Source: Fodinibacter sp963707895
Lineage (GTDB): Bacteria > Actinomycetota > Actinomycetes > Actinomycetales > Dermatophilaceae
Reading direction: 5' to 3'
Assembly: GCA_963707895.1 (NCBI GenBank)
Contig: CAVPRS010000011.1
Location: forward strand, 620,001 to 684,000
Length of the DNA: 64,000 nucleotides
The position numbers and the translations under genes are program-made. Positions 1-8,286 of the stretch are shown here, piece after piece. A model generated the notes under the pieces. That model worked only from the letters and a program-made list of their open reading frames with translations, made no database searches and was not told the DNA's origin. Position 1 is the first letter of the stretch; every line of letters starts with the position of its first letter.

Positions 1-190
1 CGTTCTTGACGACGTGCACGAGGGCCATGGCGTGCCCACGGCCGAGGTCGTAGTCGTCGGCCAGCCAGGCGACGATCTCCCCGCTCCTGGTATCGGGCCC
101 GTAGCCCCTCGCGTGCGCCTCGTCGACGAGCTGCTGCGGGGTCTTGCCGGTCTTCTTCTCGATGGTGTCGAGGTAGGCCTGGAAGGACAC
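1..190 (-). CDS. DUF4287 family protein, N-terminal part
   Basis: This minus-strand gene starts at a GTG and runs off the left edge of the window, so only about 63 N-terminal residues are visible. They read VSFQAYLDTIEKKTGKTPQQ followed by a segment containing GEIVAWLADDYDLGRGHAMA. That pattern, a short helical start and then a DYxLGRGHAMA block, is how I recognise the DUF4287 family; its biochemical role is not known to me. A purine-rich stretch (gagaggggac) lies just upstream of the GTG. The next gene upstream on the same strand is a cupin protein that ends about 27 bases away, so the two may be cotranscribed. Confidence 0.75.
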   Translation of the reverse strand, partial: MSFQAYLDTIEKKTGKTPQQLVDEAHARGYGPDTRSGEIVAWLADDYDLGRGHAMALVHVVKN

Positions 191-216
191 GGCGGTCCCC
201 TCTCGTGGCGGGGTCG

Positions 217-723
217 TCAGACCCAGTAGGTGTCGTGCTGGAGCATGAACGCGGCCCGCTCGTCGGGCGACATCGGCGCGCCGCGACCCACGGCATCCAA
301 GGTCTCGAAGTAGTCCTCGCGCGGCGCCCCCGGGGTGAACATCAGCAGCATCCGGGCGCGGTCGCCGCCCTTGAAGCCGTGGAGGCCGCCCTCGGGCACG
401 TGCAGGTAGTCGCCGTCGCGCGCGGTGACCCAGCGCGCGCCGTCGTAGAGCCGCACGGTGCCCTCGAGCACGTAGAACGACTCGGTGATGGAGCGGTGGA
501 AGTGGGGCTCCGGCCCGGACTCGTCGACGCCGAAGGTCCACCGGTAGAGGCCGTAGAGGCCGCCCGTGTTGTCGCCGGTGGCGAGGTACTCGCAGGTGCC
601 GCCGGAGCGGTAGGTGAGCTCGGGCTCGGCGTCGTCGCGGCGCAGCCAGGCACTCGCCTCGCCACCCTCGCCCCGGTAGACGTCGGCCGGGTAGGGCCGG
701 TGCAGACGGTTCGGGAAGGACAC
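217..723 (-). CDS. cupin domain protein
   Basis: This 168-residue protein has the beta-barrel pattern of a single-domain cupin. The first cupin motif is visible around residues 72-90 as PHFHRSITESFYVLEG, giving two metal-ligand histidines and a glutamate. The second is YLHVPEGGLHGFKG around residues 105-118, giving a third histidine. Such proteins are soluble and usually bind a divalent metal, but the family covers dioxygenases, isomerases and small-molecule sensors, so the substrate cannot be named. It starts at a GTG and is transcribed away from the ABC transporter operon, leaving a 75-base divergent gap. Confidence 0.8.
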   Translation of the reverse strand: MSFPNRLHRPYPADVYRGEGGEASAWLRRDDAEPELTYRSGGTCEYLATGDNTGGLYGLYRWTFGVDESGPEPHFHRSITESFYVLEGTVRLYDGARWVTARDGDYLHVPEGGLHGFKGGDRARMLLMFTPGAPREDYFETLDAVGRGAPMSPDERAAFMLQHDTYWV

Positions 724-798
724 CCGGGCACGCTATCGGGGCGCGGCGACGGTGCGGGGTCTTGCGGCGGAGGATCCGGTGGTGGCATATTTCCTCAC

Positions 799-1566
799 AT
801 GGCGAATAAGACCGATGGGGATGCCGTCGTCGTCGAGCACCTTCGGGTCGTGCGGGGCGGGCGCGAGGTGCTGCCCGACCTCGACGTCACCGTGCCGCGG
901 GGCCAGGTGGTGGGGCTCCTCGGCCCCAGCGGTGGGGGCAAGTCGACCCTGATGCGGGCGGTCGTGGGCGTGCAGGTCGTCGCGGGGGGCACGGTGACCG
1001 TGCTCGGCGAGGAGGCCGGCTCGCCCGGGCTGCGGCACCGGGTGGGCTACCTCACCCAGGCGCCCAGCGTCTACGGCGACCTCTCGGTGCGCGACAACGT
1101 CGGCTACATCGGCCGGATCATGGGTGTCGGGTCGGATGCCGTGGACCGCGCCATCGCGGCCGTCGACCTCGCCGACCACGCCCACGTGAGGGTCGAGAAC
1201 CTCTCGGGCGGGCAGCGGTCGCGGGCCAGCCTCGCGTGCACGCTCGTGGGCGACCCCGAGGTGCTGGTGCTCGACGAGCCGACCGTCGGGCTCGACCCGG
1301 TGCTGCGGCGCGAGCTGTGGGACCTGTTCCGCCGGCTGGCCGCCGAGGGTCGCACGGTGTTCGTCTCGAGCCACGTCATGGACGAGGCGTCGCGGTGCGA
1401 CCGGCTGCTCCTGCTGCGCGACGGGCGCATCCTCAGCGACTCCACCCTCCCGGAGCTGCTCCAGCGCACCGGCACCGACGACGCCGAGCAGGCCTTCCTC
1501 GCCCTCATCGACGCGGCGGCCGCGGCCGACGGCGCGGGCGGCACCGACGGGGGTGCGGCGGCATGA
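799..1566 (+). CDS. ABC transporter ATP-binding protein
   Basis: This 255-residue protein is a complete ABC ATPase. The Walker A loop is GPSGGGKST near residue 44, the signature is LSGGQRSRAS near residue 135, and the Walker B is VLVLDEPTVGLD near residue 155, followed by the switch histidine in VSSHVMDEA. The stop overlaps the ATG of the permease by four bases (ATGA), so the two form one exporter of the ABC-2 class. Such pairs often export drugs, lipids or polysaccharides; nothing here identifies the substrate. The frame is open far upstream, but the ATG at 799 matches the start of the conserved domain and lies just inside the divergent gap with the cupin gene. Confidence 0.9.
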   Translation: MANKTDGDAVVVEHLRVVRGGREVLPDLDVTVPRGQVVGLLGPSGGGKSTLMRAVVGVQVVAGGTVTVLGEEAGSPGLRHRVGYLTQAPSVYGDLSVRDNVGYIGRIMGVGSDAVDRAIAAVDLADHAHVRVENLSGGQRSRASLACTLVGDPEVLVLDEPTVGLDPVLRRELWDLFRRLAAEGRTVFVSSHVMDEASRCDRLLLLRDGRILSDSTLPELLQRTGTDDAEQAFLALIDAAAAADGAGGTDGGAAA

Positions 1567-2303
1567 ACGTCCGGATCACCGGCGCCACCGCGGCGCGGAT
1601 CCTGCGCCAGCTGCGCTCCGACCACCGCACCGTCGCCCTGATGGTCGTGGTGCCGTGCGTGCTGCTCGGCCTGCTCGCGTGGATCTACACCGACCTGCCC
1701 GGCGACATCTTCAACCGGATCGGCCCCGCGCTGCTCGGCGTCTTCCCGTTCGTGGTGATGTTCATCGTCACGAGCGTGTCGACCCTGCGCGAGCGCACCA
1801 ACGGCACCCTCGAGCGGCTGCTCACCACCCCGCTGGGCAAGGGCGACCTGATGCTCGGGTACGCCGTGGCGTTCGGGGCGATGGCCGTGGTGCAGGCGGC
1901 CGTGGCCACCGGCTTCGCCGTCTGGGTCTGTGGCCTCGACATCGCCGGGCCGCTCTGGCTGCTCGTGGTCATCGCGGTCTTCGACGCGGTGCTGGGCACG
2001 GCCCTGGGCCTGCTCGCCAGCGGCTTCGCGCGCACCGAGTTCCAGGCCGTGCAGTTCATGCCGGCGTTCATCCTCCCGCAGTTCCTCCTGTGCGGCCTGC
2101 TCGTGCCGCGCGAGCTGCTGCCGCCGGCGCTCGAGGCGATCTCGAACGTGCTGCCGCTGTCCTACGCCGTCGACGCCATGAAGGACGTCACGGCGACGGC
2201 CGAGCCGCTCGCCGACGTGCTGCCCAGCCTCGGGGTCATCGCCCTGTGGATCGTCGGCTCGCTCGCCCTGGGCAGCCTCACCCTGCGCCGCCGCACCCCC
2301 TGA
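1563..2303 (+). CDS. ABC-2 type transporter permease
   Basis: This 246-residue integral membrane protein belongs to the ABC-2 permease family. It has a hydrophobic segment near residues 25-45 (VALMVVVPCVLLGLL), a second near 57-78, and four more toward the C terminus, matching the usual six helices. The cytoplasmic loop STLRERTNGTLERLLTTPLG after the second helix is the recognisable family motif. It overlaps the ATPase gene by four bases and would form the membrane half of that exporter. A weak GC-rich hairpin follows the stop at 2332-2351. Confidence 0.88.
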   Translation: MNVRITGATAARILRQLRSDHRTVALMVVVPCVLLGLLAWIYTDLPGDIFNRIGPALLGVFPFVVMFIVTSVSTLRERTNGTLERLLTTPLGKGDLMLGYAVAFGAMAVVQAAVATGFAVWVCGLDIAGPLWLLVVIAVFDAVLGTALGLLASGFARTEFQAVQFMPAFILPQFLLCGLLVPRELLPPALEAISNVLPLSYAVDAMKDVTATAEPLADVLPSLGVIALWIVGSLALGSLTLRRRTP

Positions 2304-2331
2304 CGGTGAGCCTGGCCGAGAGTCCGGGCGA

Positions 2332-2351
2332 GCCCGGGTGACCGCCCGGGC
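2332..2351 (+). terminator. short GC hairpin after the ABC operon
   Basis: GCCCGGG and CCCGGGC can pair around a six-base loop about 30 bases after the permease stop. There is no T-tract, which is usual for terminators in this GC range, and the stem is only seven pairs, so this is a weak call. Confidence 0.3.
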
Positions 2352-2420
2352 GAGCGCGGTCGTGGCCACGGACGCGCACCTGGATGTCCGCGTCGCCCCA
2401 CACCCCGTTAGCCTGACGAC

Positions 2421-3371
2421 GTGGACGCCAGTGACCTGCTCCGGGGAGCGATGCTCCAGCTGTCCGACTCCGACCTCGTGAAGACGACGGTGCTCAGGGC
2501 ACCGGTGAGCCGCTCGGTCGTCTCGCGCTACGTGGCCGGTGAGTCCGTGCCCGAGGCGGTGTCGGTGGCGGCCGAGCTGCGCACGACGAACCGGCTCTCG
2601 ACGCTCGACTACCTCGGCGAGGACACCACCGACCTGGCCCGCGCCGAGGCCACCCGCGACACCTACGTGCACCTGATCGAGGCGCTCGCGGAGGCCGGGC
2701 TGGCGTCGTACGGGGCCGCCGAGGTGAGCGTCAAGCTCAGCGCCGTCGGGCAGGCCCTGCCGCAGGACGGCGACGCCATCGCGCTCGCCAACGCCCGCGC
2801 CATCTGCGAGGCCGCGGCGAGCGCCGGCACCACGGTCACCCTCGACATGGAGGACCACACCACGACCGACCGCACCCTCGAGGTGCTGCGCGCGCTGCGC
2901 GAGGACTTCCCGTGGGTCGGGGCGGTGCTGCAGTCCTACCTGCATCGCACCGAGGCCGACTGCCGTGACCTCGCGGGCCCGGGCAGCCGGGTGCGGCTGT
3001 GCAAGGGCGCCTACAAGGAGCCCGCGTCGGTGGCGTTCCAGGACGGTGGCGACGTCGACCTGTCGTACGTGCGCTGCCTCAAGGTGCTGATGGCGGGCGA
3101 GGGCTACCCGATGGTGGCCAGCCACGACCCGCGGCTCATCGACATCGCGCAGGCCCTCGCCGGCCACCACGGCCGCTCGCCGGACAGCTACGAGTTCCAG
3201 ATGCTGCACGGCATCCGGCCCGGGGAGCAGACCCGGATCGCCGACCGCGGTCACCAGCTGCGCGTCTACGTGCCGTTCGGCGAGGACTGGTACGGCTACC
3301 TGGTGCGCCGGATGGCCGAGCGCCCGGCCAACCTGCAGTTCTTCCTGCGCTCGCTCGTCAGCTCCGGCTGA
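2421..3371 (+). CDS. putB: proline dehydrogenase
   Basis: This 316-residue enzyme is a monofunctional, FAD-dependent proline dehydrogenase that oxidises L-proline to 1-pyrroline-5-carboxylate and feeds electrons to the quinone pool. The barrel is recognisable by VSVKLSA, LDMEDHTTTDRTL, VLQSYLHRTEADC, RLCKGAYKEP and the C-terminal YGYLVRRMAERPAN, which carries the paired arginines that bind the proline carboxylate. About 316 residues is normal for the short actinobacterial and Deinococcus form rather than the large PutA fusion. It starts at GTG. The next gene is proC, which catalyses the biosynthetic step from the same intermediate; the 79-base gap suggests they may be transcribed separately. 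Confidence 0.92.
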   Translation: MDASDLLRGAMLQLSDSDLVKTTVLRAPVSRSVVSRYVAGESVPEAVSVAAELRTTNRLSTLDYLGEDTTDLARAEATRDTYVHLIEALAEAGLASYGAAEVSVKLSAVGQALPQDGDAIALANARAICEAAASAGTTVTLDMEDHTTTDRTLEVLRALREDFPWVGAVLQSYLHRTEADCRDLAGPGSRVRLCKGAYKEPASVAFQDGGDVDLSYVRCLKVLMAGEGYPMVASHDPRLIDIAQALAGHHGRSPDSYEFQMLHGIRPGEQTRIADRGHQLRVYVPFGEDWYGYLVRRMAERPANLQFFLRSLVSSG

Positions 3372-3450
3372 CCGACCCCGCCGGGGTGCCGGCGGCCCCC
3401 CGCCGAAACGACCGCGATCGGCAGCCGCCCACCCGGCATACTTCGGTCGC

Positions 3451-4251
3451 ATGGGAACGGTTGCGATCTTCGGTGCTGGCGTCATGGGCGAGACCCTCCT
3501 CTCGGGGCTGCTGCGCGCCGGCCGGCCGGTCGACGAGCTGGTGATCACCGAGCGTCGCGAGGACCGGGCCGCCGAGCTCACCGAGAAGTACGGCGTGCGG
3601 GTGATGGACAACGTCGAGGCGGCCGCGCTCGCCGACACCCTCGTGCTGGTGGTCAAGCCGCAGGACATGGGCGGCCTGCTCGCCGAGATCAGCGACAGCG
3701 TGGCCGAGGGCAACCTCGTGGTCAGCCTGGCCGCCGGCATCACGACGAGCTACCTCGAGTCGCGCCTGCCCGAGGGCCGGGCCGTGGTGCGGGTCATGCC
3801 CAACACACCAGCACTCGTCGACCAGGGCATGGCCGCGATCAGCGGGGGCGCGCACTGCGACACGGGGCACCTCGCCGAGGCCCAGGCCCTGCTCGCCGCG
3901 ACCGGTCAGGTCGTCGAGGTGCCCGAGAAGCTCCAGGATGCCGTGACCGCCATCTCCGGCAGCGGGCCCGCCTACATCTTCTACGTCGTCGAGGCGATGA
4001 TCGAGGCCGGCGTCGTGCTCGGGATGCCGCGGTCGACCGCCACCCAGCTCGTCGTGCAGACGCTCTACGGCGCCGCGACGATGATCAAGGAGACCGGCCA
4101 GCACCCCACCGTGCTGCGCGAGCAGGTCACCTCACCGGGCGGGACGACGGCCGCCGCCCTGCGTGAGCTCGACGACCACAAGGTGCGGGCCGCGTTCATC
4201 ACCGCGATCGAGGCCGCGGCCCACCGGTCCCGCGAGCTCGCCGGTGACTGA
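3451..4251 (+). CDS. proC: pyrroline-5-carboxylate reductase
   Basis: This 266-residue enzyme reduces 1-pyrroline-5-carboxylate to L-proline with NAD(P)H, the last step of proline synthesis. The N-terminal Rossmann fold has IFGAGVMGETLL. The conserved VVRVMPNTPALVDQGMAAI lies mid-protein, and the family signature near residues 166-180 is AISGSGPAYIFYVVEAM. The C terminus has VTSPGGTTAAALREL, typical for ProC. The length is the family norm. In mycobacteria proC also precedes the small HTH and bS22 genes, as it does here after an insertion of several unrelated genes. Confidence 0.95.
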   Translation: MGTVAIFGAGVMGETLLSGLLRAGRPVDELVITERREDRAAELTEKYGVRVMDNVEAAALADTLVLVVKPQDMGGLLAEISDSVAEGNLVVSLAAGITTSYLESRLPEGRAVVRVMPNTPALVDQGMAAISGGAHCDTGHLAEAQALLAATGQVVEVPEKLQDAVTAISGSGPAYIFYVVEAMIEAGVVLGMPRSTATQLVVQTLYGAATMIKETGQHPTVLREQVTSPGGTTAAALRELDDHKVRAAFITAIEAAAHRSRELAGD

Positions 4252-4835
4252 GCCGGTGACCGAGAGCGTGACCGGGCTGGTCGTCGAGCGGGTGGACGCC
4301 GCGTCCTGGCGCCCCTACCGCGACGTGCGGCTCGCGGCGCTCATCGACAGCCCGCGGGCCTTCTGGGCGACCTACGACGAGGCGGCGCAGCGCACGGATG
4401 GCGAGTGGCGCGAGCGGTGCGCCACCACCGGCCCCACCTGGCTCGCGTTCGACCACGGGAGGCCGGTGGGCACGGTCGGGCTCTGGCACGCCGACGAGCA
4501 GCCCGACGACGAGGTCTACCTGGTGGGCATGTGGGTGGCGACGGTCGCCCGGGGCACCGACGTGGCCACGACCCTGGTGGGCGCCGCGCTGGCCCACGCC
4601 GCGGCATCCGGCTGGCGGCGGGTGCTGCTCGACGTGGCGCACGAGAACGCCCGGGCCCGGCGGTTCTACACGCGGATGGGGTTCCGCCCCACCGGCGAGG
4701 TCGGCGTCGATGCCCTGGGACCCCTCGGTCACCGAGGAGACGCTGGCGCTCGACCTAGCCCGTGGGCACGTGATGTTCACGCGGACGGGTTGCCGTGGCC
4801 CGCAGGGGTCGTGGGAGAGTGGCCGCCATGAGTGA
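4244..4835 (+). CDS. GNAT family N-acetyltransferase, frameshifted
   Basis: This is a GNAT acetyltransferase of about 196 residues once one frame break is repaired. The acetyl-CoA region is visible as VYLVGMWVATVARGTDVATT and the C-terminal motif as ENARARRFYTRMGFRPTGEV. At about 4710 the frame shifts by +1 in gtcgatgccctggg: the first frame runs on into a nonsense tail, while the next frame gives MPWDPSVTEETLALDL, the expected end of this family. Restored, it ends in a TGA that overlaps the start of the next acetyltransferase. The first GTG overlaps the proC stop by eight bases; GTG codons at 4256 and 4268 are alternatives. The substrate is unknown. Confidence 0.75.
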
Positions 4836-5355
4836 CATCACGGTGCGCCCCCTGGGGGTCGACGACTGGGAGCAGTACCGCTCGGTGCGGCTCGTGGCGC
4901 TGCAGGAGTCACCCGAGGCGTTCGTCGCCTCGCACGAGGACGAGTCGGCCGAGGACGAGCCGTTCTGGCGGGCGCGGATGGAACGCTCGACCCGCCTGCT
5001 CGCGGAGCGCGACGGCCGGCCCGTCGGCATCGCCAGCGTGGGGGCCGCAGGCGATGACCAGCCCGAGGCCGCCCAGCTCTTCGGGCTGTGGGTGCACCCC
5101 GAGGCACGGGGCACCGGCGTGGCCACCGAGCTGGTGCGCGCCGGCGCCCGGGCCGCGGTCGACGACGGCAAGCGCCAGCTGCTCTACTGGGTCGGCACCG
5201 ACAACGGCCGGGCGGTGGCCTTCGCGAGCGGCTTCGGCTTCCGGCCCACGGCCCAGCGGCGGCCGATGCGCGTGGTCTCCGAGGACGACGGCGAGGAGGA
5301 GCTGGCCATGACGCTGCCGCTCTCGGGCGACCGCGGCGGCATCGCCAGCTGGTGA
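4828..5355 (+). CDS. GNAT family N-acetyltransferase
   Basis: This 175-residue GNAT acetyltransferase transfers an acetyl group from acetyl-CoA to an unidentified amine. The core runs from VRLVALQESPEAF near residue 20 through LFGLWVHPEARGTGVATELV, which contains the pyrophosphate-binding R-G-T-G-V-A loop, to a C-terminal NGRAVAFASGFGFRPT. It resembles the upstream acetyltransferase in its opening (both have a YRxVRLxAL segment), which suggests a tandem duplication. The ATG at 4828 is chosen because the family starts at this position; the frame is open slightly further upstream. It converges on the minus-strand trkA gene. Confidence 0.87.
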   Translation: MSDITVRPLGVDDWEQYRSVRLVALQESPEAFVASHEDESAEDEPFWRARMERSTRLLAERDGRPVGIASVGAAGDDQPEAAQLFGLWVHPEARGTGVATELVRAGARAAVDDGKRQLLYWVGTDNGRAVAFASGFGFRPTAQRRPMRVVSEDDGEEELAMTLPLSGDRGGIASW

Positions 5356-5445
5356 CCCGGGCCCGCGAGGGCTCCACCCACCTGGCGACCCGGGCCCGCG
5401 AGGGCTCACCCCGGAGACCCGGGCCCGCGAGGGCTTCACCCCGGA
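5354..5445. repeat. three tandem copies of a 29-33 bp GC-rich unit
   Basis: The unit begins gacccgggcccgcgagggct and is followed by a variable tcaccc/ggcg tail. Copies start at 5354, 5387 and 5416. The first copy overlaps the TGA of the acetyltransferase gene. Each copy contains the palindrome cccgggcccg. The array fills the first half of the convergent gap between the acetyltransferase and trkA. Confidence 0.8.
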
Positions 5446-5493
5446 ACCTTCAGGTTCGCACCGGAACCGTTCCCCCGCGAAGGTGAAGGTTCC
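5443..5493. terminator. nested hairpins between convergent genes
   Basis: GGAACCTTCA at 5443-5452 pairs perfectly with TGAAGGTTCC at 5484-5493, and inside that GGTTC (5453-5457) pairs with GAACC (5464-5468). The position between the convergent acetyltransferase and trkA genes suggests a bidirectional terminator. No coding potential was seen in the 170 bases between the two genes. Confidence 0.5.
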
Positions 5494-5525
5494 CCCATCG
5501 GGCGGGAAAGTTGGGGCCCGAGGGG

Positions 5526-6194
5526 TCAGGGGCGGGCGGCGAGCCGCTCGATCAGGCTCGACGGCCCGCTGACGATGAGCGTGTCGTGCGCCGACACCTT
5601 GGTCGAGGGCACGGCATACGTGAAGTCCTCGCCGGGCGCCTTGACGCCCACGATCGTCACGCCGTACTTGCTGCGGATCGCGCTCTGCTCCAACGTGAAC
5701 CCGATCGCCTCCGTGGGCGGCCGCATCTTCACGATCGCGAACCCGTCGTCGAACTCGATGTAGTCCTGCATCCGGCCGCCGACGAGGTGGGCCACCCTGC
5801 GCCCGGTGTCGGCCTCGGGGCGCACGATGTGCTGCACGCCGATCCGGTCGAGGATGCGCGCGTGCTCGGGCGAGAGCGCCTTGGCCCAGATGTCGGGCAC
5901 ACCACCGTCGACGAGGTTGGCGGCGGCGAGCACCGACGCCTCGACGGAGGAGCCGATCGCGACGACGGCGATGCGGAAGCGGCCGGCCTTGGCGTCGCGG
6001 ATGACGGCGACGTCGCTGGCATCGCCGTGGATGACGTGGCTGACCCGACCGAGGAACTTCTCGGCGAGGAAGCCGTCCTTCTCGATCGCGGTGACCTTGT
6101 GGCCCAGGCGGCGCAGCTCGAGCGCCGCGGCGGCGCCGAACCGGCCGAGCCCGATGACGAGCACGTCGTCGTCGTGGGCACTGCTGCGAGCCAT
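5526..6194 (-). CDS. trkA: TrkA-type potassium uptake regulatory protein
   Basis: This 222-residue protein is a cytoplasmic regulator of Trk/Ktr potassium channels. The N-terminal RCK domain has the NAD(H)-binding loop VIGLGRFGAAAALELRRLG, the acidic IEKD that ends the second strand, and HGDASD further on. The C-terminal TrkA-C domain begins near residue 140 with DYIEFDDGFAIVKMRPP and ends with HDTLIVSGPSSLIERLA. It normally gates a membrane TrkH/KtrB partner, but no such gene lies next to it in this window. It is transcribed away from acuC. Confidence 0.9.
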   Translation of the reverse strand: MARSSAHDDDVLVIGLGRFGAAAALELRRLGHKVTAIEKDGFLAEKFLGRVSHVIHGDASDVAVIRDAKAGRFRIAVVAIGSSVEASVLAAANLVDGGVPDIWAKALSPEHARILDRIGVQHIVRPEADTGRRVAHLVGGRMQDYIEFDDGFAIVKMRPPTEAIGFTLEQSAIRSKYGVTIVGVKAPGEDFTYAVPSTKVSAHDTLIVSGPSSLIERLAARP

Positions 6195-6265
6195 CGTGAA
6201 GCCTCCCTGACGGGTGTCGTGGGGCCCCAGCCTGCCACGACGAGTGCGACGAGTAGCGTGCAGAC

Positions 6266-7456
6266 ATGGCCGGTGGCACGAGCGTCGTCTGGGACGAGGT
6301 GTTCACGGCCTACGACTTCGGGCCGACGCACCCGATGGCCCCGGTGCGCCTCGACCTCACGACCCGGCTGGCCCGTTCGCTCGGCGTGCTCGACCACGTG
6401 ACCCTGCTGGCCCCCGGCGTGGCCGACGACGACGTGCTCGCCACCGCGCACGACCGCGACTACATCGACGCGGTGCGCAAGGCCTCGGCCGACCCGACGG
6501 CGGCCGACGTGCACCGCGGGCTGGGCACCGACGACGACCCCGCCTTCCCCGGCATGCACGAGGCCTCGGCCCGCATCGTCCAGGGCACCGTCGAGCTCTG
6601 CCGGGGCGTGTGGCAGGGCGACCTCGAGCACGGGGTCAACTACTGCGGCGGCCTGCACCACGCCATGCGCGGCTACGCGGCCGGGTTCTGCATCTACAAC
6701 GACGTCGCCGTCGGCATCCAGTGGCTGCTCGACCACGGCGCGCAGCGGGTCGCCTACGTCGACATCGACGTGCACCACGGCGACGGCGTCGAGCGGATGT
6801 TCTGGAACGACCCACGCGTGCTCACGGTCTCGGTGCACGAGAGCGGACGTCACCTCTTCCCCGGAACCGGCTGGCCGGCCGACATCGGCGGACCCTCGGC
6901 ACGGGGCACGGTCGCCAACGTGGCGCTGCCGCCCGGAACCGGCGACTCGGCCTGGCTGCGCGCGATCGAGTCCGTCGCGCACCCCCTCGTGCGTGCCTTC
7001 GCCCCCGAGGTCCTCGTCACCCAGCACGGCTGCGACACCCACGTGCACGACCCGCTCGCGCACCTCGCGATCACCGTCGACGCCCAGCGCCGTGCGCACG
7101 AGTCGCTGCACGACCTGGCGCACGAGGTGGCCGGCGGACGATGGGTCGCCACCGGTGGCGGCGGGTACGAGCTGGTCGAGGTGGTGCCGCGCTCCTGGAC
7201 CCACCTGACCGCGATCGCGGCGCACGTGCCGGTCCCCGCCGACACGGTGGTGCCGCAGGAGTGGCTCGACCACGTGCAGCGCGTCCTCGGCCGGTCGGCC
7301 CCGACCCGGATGGGCGACCTCCCGGCCACCGACCTGCCGATCTGGGTGCAGCCGTGGGGGATGGGCCACAACCCCGACAACGCCGTCGACCGGGCCGTCC
7401 TCGCCGCCCGGCAGGCGACCTTCCCGCACCACGGCCTGGACCCCTGGTTCGACTGA
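6266..7456 (+). CDS. acuC: acetoin utilization / histone deacetylase family protein AcuC
   Basis: This 396-residue protein belongs to the class I deacetylase superfamily, which removes acetyl groups from lysine. Family landmarks are THPMAPVRLDL near the start, GLHHAMRGYAAGFCIYNDVAVG with the active-site histidines, the metal-binding block YVDIDVHHGDGVERMFW, LVTQHGCDTH for the third metal ligand, and ATGGGGYELVEVVPRSW. The length matches AcuC rather than longer eukaryotic forms. In Bacillus AcuC acts on acetyl-CoA synthetase; the target here is unknown. It stands alone, divergent from trkA. Confidence 0.9.
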   Translation: MAGGTSVVWDEVFTAYDFGPTHPMAPVRLDLTTRLARSLGVLDHVTLLAPGVADDDVLATAHDRDYIDAVRKASADPTAADVHRGLGTDDDPAFPGMHEASARIVQGTVELCRGVWQGDLEHGVNYCGGLHHAMRGYAAGFCIYNDVAVGIQWLLDHGAQRVAYVDIDVHHGDGVERMFWNDPRVLTVSVHESGRHLFPGTGWPADIGGPSARGTVANVALPPGTGDSAWLRAIESVAHPLVRAFAPEVLVTQHGCDTHVHDPLAHLAITVDAQRRAHESLHDLAHEVAGGRWVATGGGGYELVEVVPRSWTHLTAIAAHVPVPADTVVPQEWLDHVQRVLGRSAPTRMGDLPATDLPIWVQPWGMGHNPDNAVDRAVLAARQATFPHHGLDPWFD

Positions 7457-7649
7457 CGGATGCCGTCGCGGGCCGGTCGGTGCCCGATTACCGAGGCCGC
7501 CCCCGGCGTGTCGGCTGGACAGGGTTGAGGAATGTGATCCATTTGCTTCCACAGTGGTCACATCTGCCCCTATGGTTGCGCTTGCGAGTCCGCATGTGAC
7601 ACGCCGGAGTGTTCCGGCTCTTGGGGACGCGCAGAAGCACGAGGTCACG

Positions 7650-7850
7650 ATGTCCACGGAGCGTCAGCTCGGGGAGGTGCGGTTCCTCACCGTCGCCGAG
7701 GTCGCCACGATCATGCGGGTCTCCAAGATGACCGTCTATCGCATGGTCCACGCCGGGGAGCTCCCGGCGATCCGCGTCGGTCGGTCCTTCCGGGTCCCCG
7801 AGGACGAGGTGCACGCCTACCTGCGCAGCTCGTTCGTCGACACCGCGTGA
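7650..7850 (+). CDS. small excisionase-type helix-turn-helix DNA-binding protein
   Basis: This 66-residue protein is almost entirely a MerR/excisionase-type winged helix: FLTVAEVATIMRVSKMTVYR forms the helix-turn-helix and GRSFRVPEDEVHAYL the wing and following helix. It closely resembles the small regulator that follows proC in mycobacteria (Rv0500A as I recall it) and is more distant from BldC. The frame is open upstream of 7650, but the ATG after gaagcacgaggtcacg gives a protein of the right size. The rather long upstream gap (7457-7649) holds a possible -10 box TATGGT at 7571, and a strong hairpin follows. Its targets are unknown. Confidence 0.85.
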   Translation: MSTERQLGEVRFLTVAEVATIMRVSKMTVYRMVHAGELPAIRVGRSFRVPEDEVHAYLRSSFVDTA

Positions 7851-7874
7851 TCCGACGACGCACAGCACACGTCT

Positions 7875-7909
7875 TTCAGGGGCGGCCCGCACGGCGGGCC
7901 GCCCCTGAA
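7875..7909 (+). terminator. intrinsic terminator hairpin after the HTH gene
   Basis: A perfect 16-base inverted repeat (TTCAGGGGCGGCCCGC, three-base loop ACG, then the complement) begins 24 bases after the HTH gene stop. The length and position make a terminator likely, even without a T-tract. Confidence 0.8.
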
Positions 7910-8014
7910 GCACTGCCCACCGCCCGACCGCACCACGGCCACGGTTTGGGAGCGGTGCACGCCTGCCGGTAGGGTGGGCAGCCGCACCAGACGCACCAGC
8001 ATTGAGGACATCCC

Positions 8015-8113
8015 ATGGGTTCAGTCATCAAGAAGCGGCGCAAGCGGATGGCGAAGAAGAAGCACCGCAAGCTCCTTCGCAAGACACGCCACCAGCGCCG
8101 CAACAAGAAGTGA
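8015..8113 (+). CDS. 30S ribosomal protein bS22 (AURKAIP1/mS38-like), 32 residues
   Basis: This tiny, extremely basic protein begins MGSVIKKRRKRMAKKKHRKL and continues with LRKTRHQRRNKK, 32 residues in all, more than half of them Lys, Arg or His. The same sequence type is encoded in actinobacteria between the small HTH gene and an epimerase gene (Rv0500B in M. tuberculosis, from memory) and was found in mycobacterial ribosome structures as bS22, related to mitochondrial mS38. A strong terminator follows, so it is probably a single-gene transcript. A -10-like TAGGGT lies at 7970. Confidence 0.85.
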   Translation: MGSVIKKRRKRMAKKKHRKLLRKTRHQRRNKK

Positions 8114-8135
8114 CCTCGAGTCACCTCTCGTGCTT

Positions 8136-8164
8136 CAAAGGTCCCCGCACCCCGGGGGCCTTTG
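8136..8164 (+). terminator. intrinsic terminator after the bS22 gene
   Basis: CAAAGGTCCCC and GGGGGCCTTTG form a stem of about ten pairs, starting 22 bases after the stop and followed by tcgttggt. This is the clearest classical terminator shape in the window. Confidence 0.8.
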
Positions 8165-8286
8165 TCGTTGGTGGACGACCCTCCCGGTGACGTGGCCGGT
8201 GACCCGACCGGTGACCGGGCTCACCTCCCGCCGGTGAGGGGCACTGGGTAGGGTCGGACCAGGAATCCTTGAGTGAGGAGCAGGGC

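Noticed and set aside
7532..7598. ATGTGA...TCACAT inverted repeat and a further ATGTGA upstream of the small HTH gene, as a Crp-type site
   Set aside because: The half-sites are 19 bases apart, too far for a Crp dimer, and the third copy has no partner. I leave it as unassigned leader sequence.
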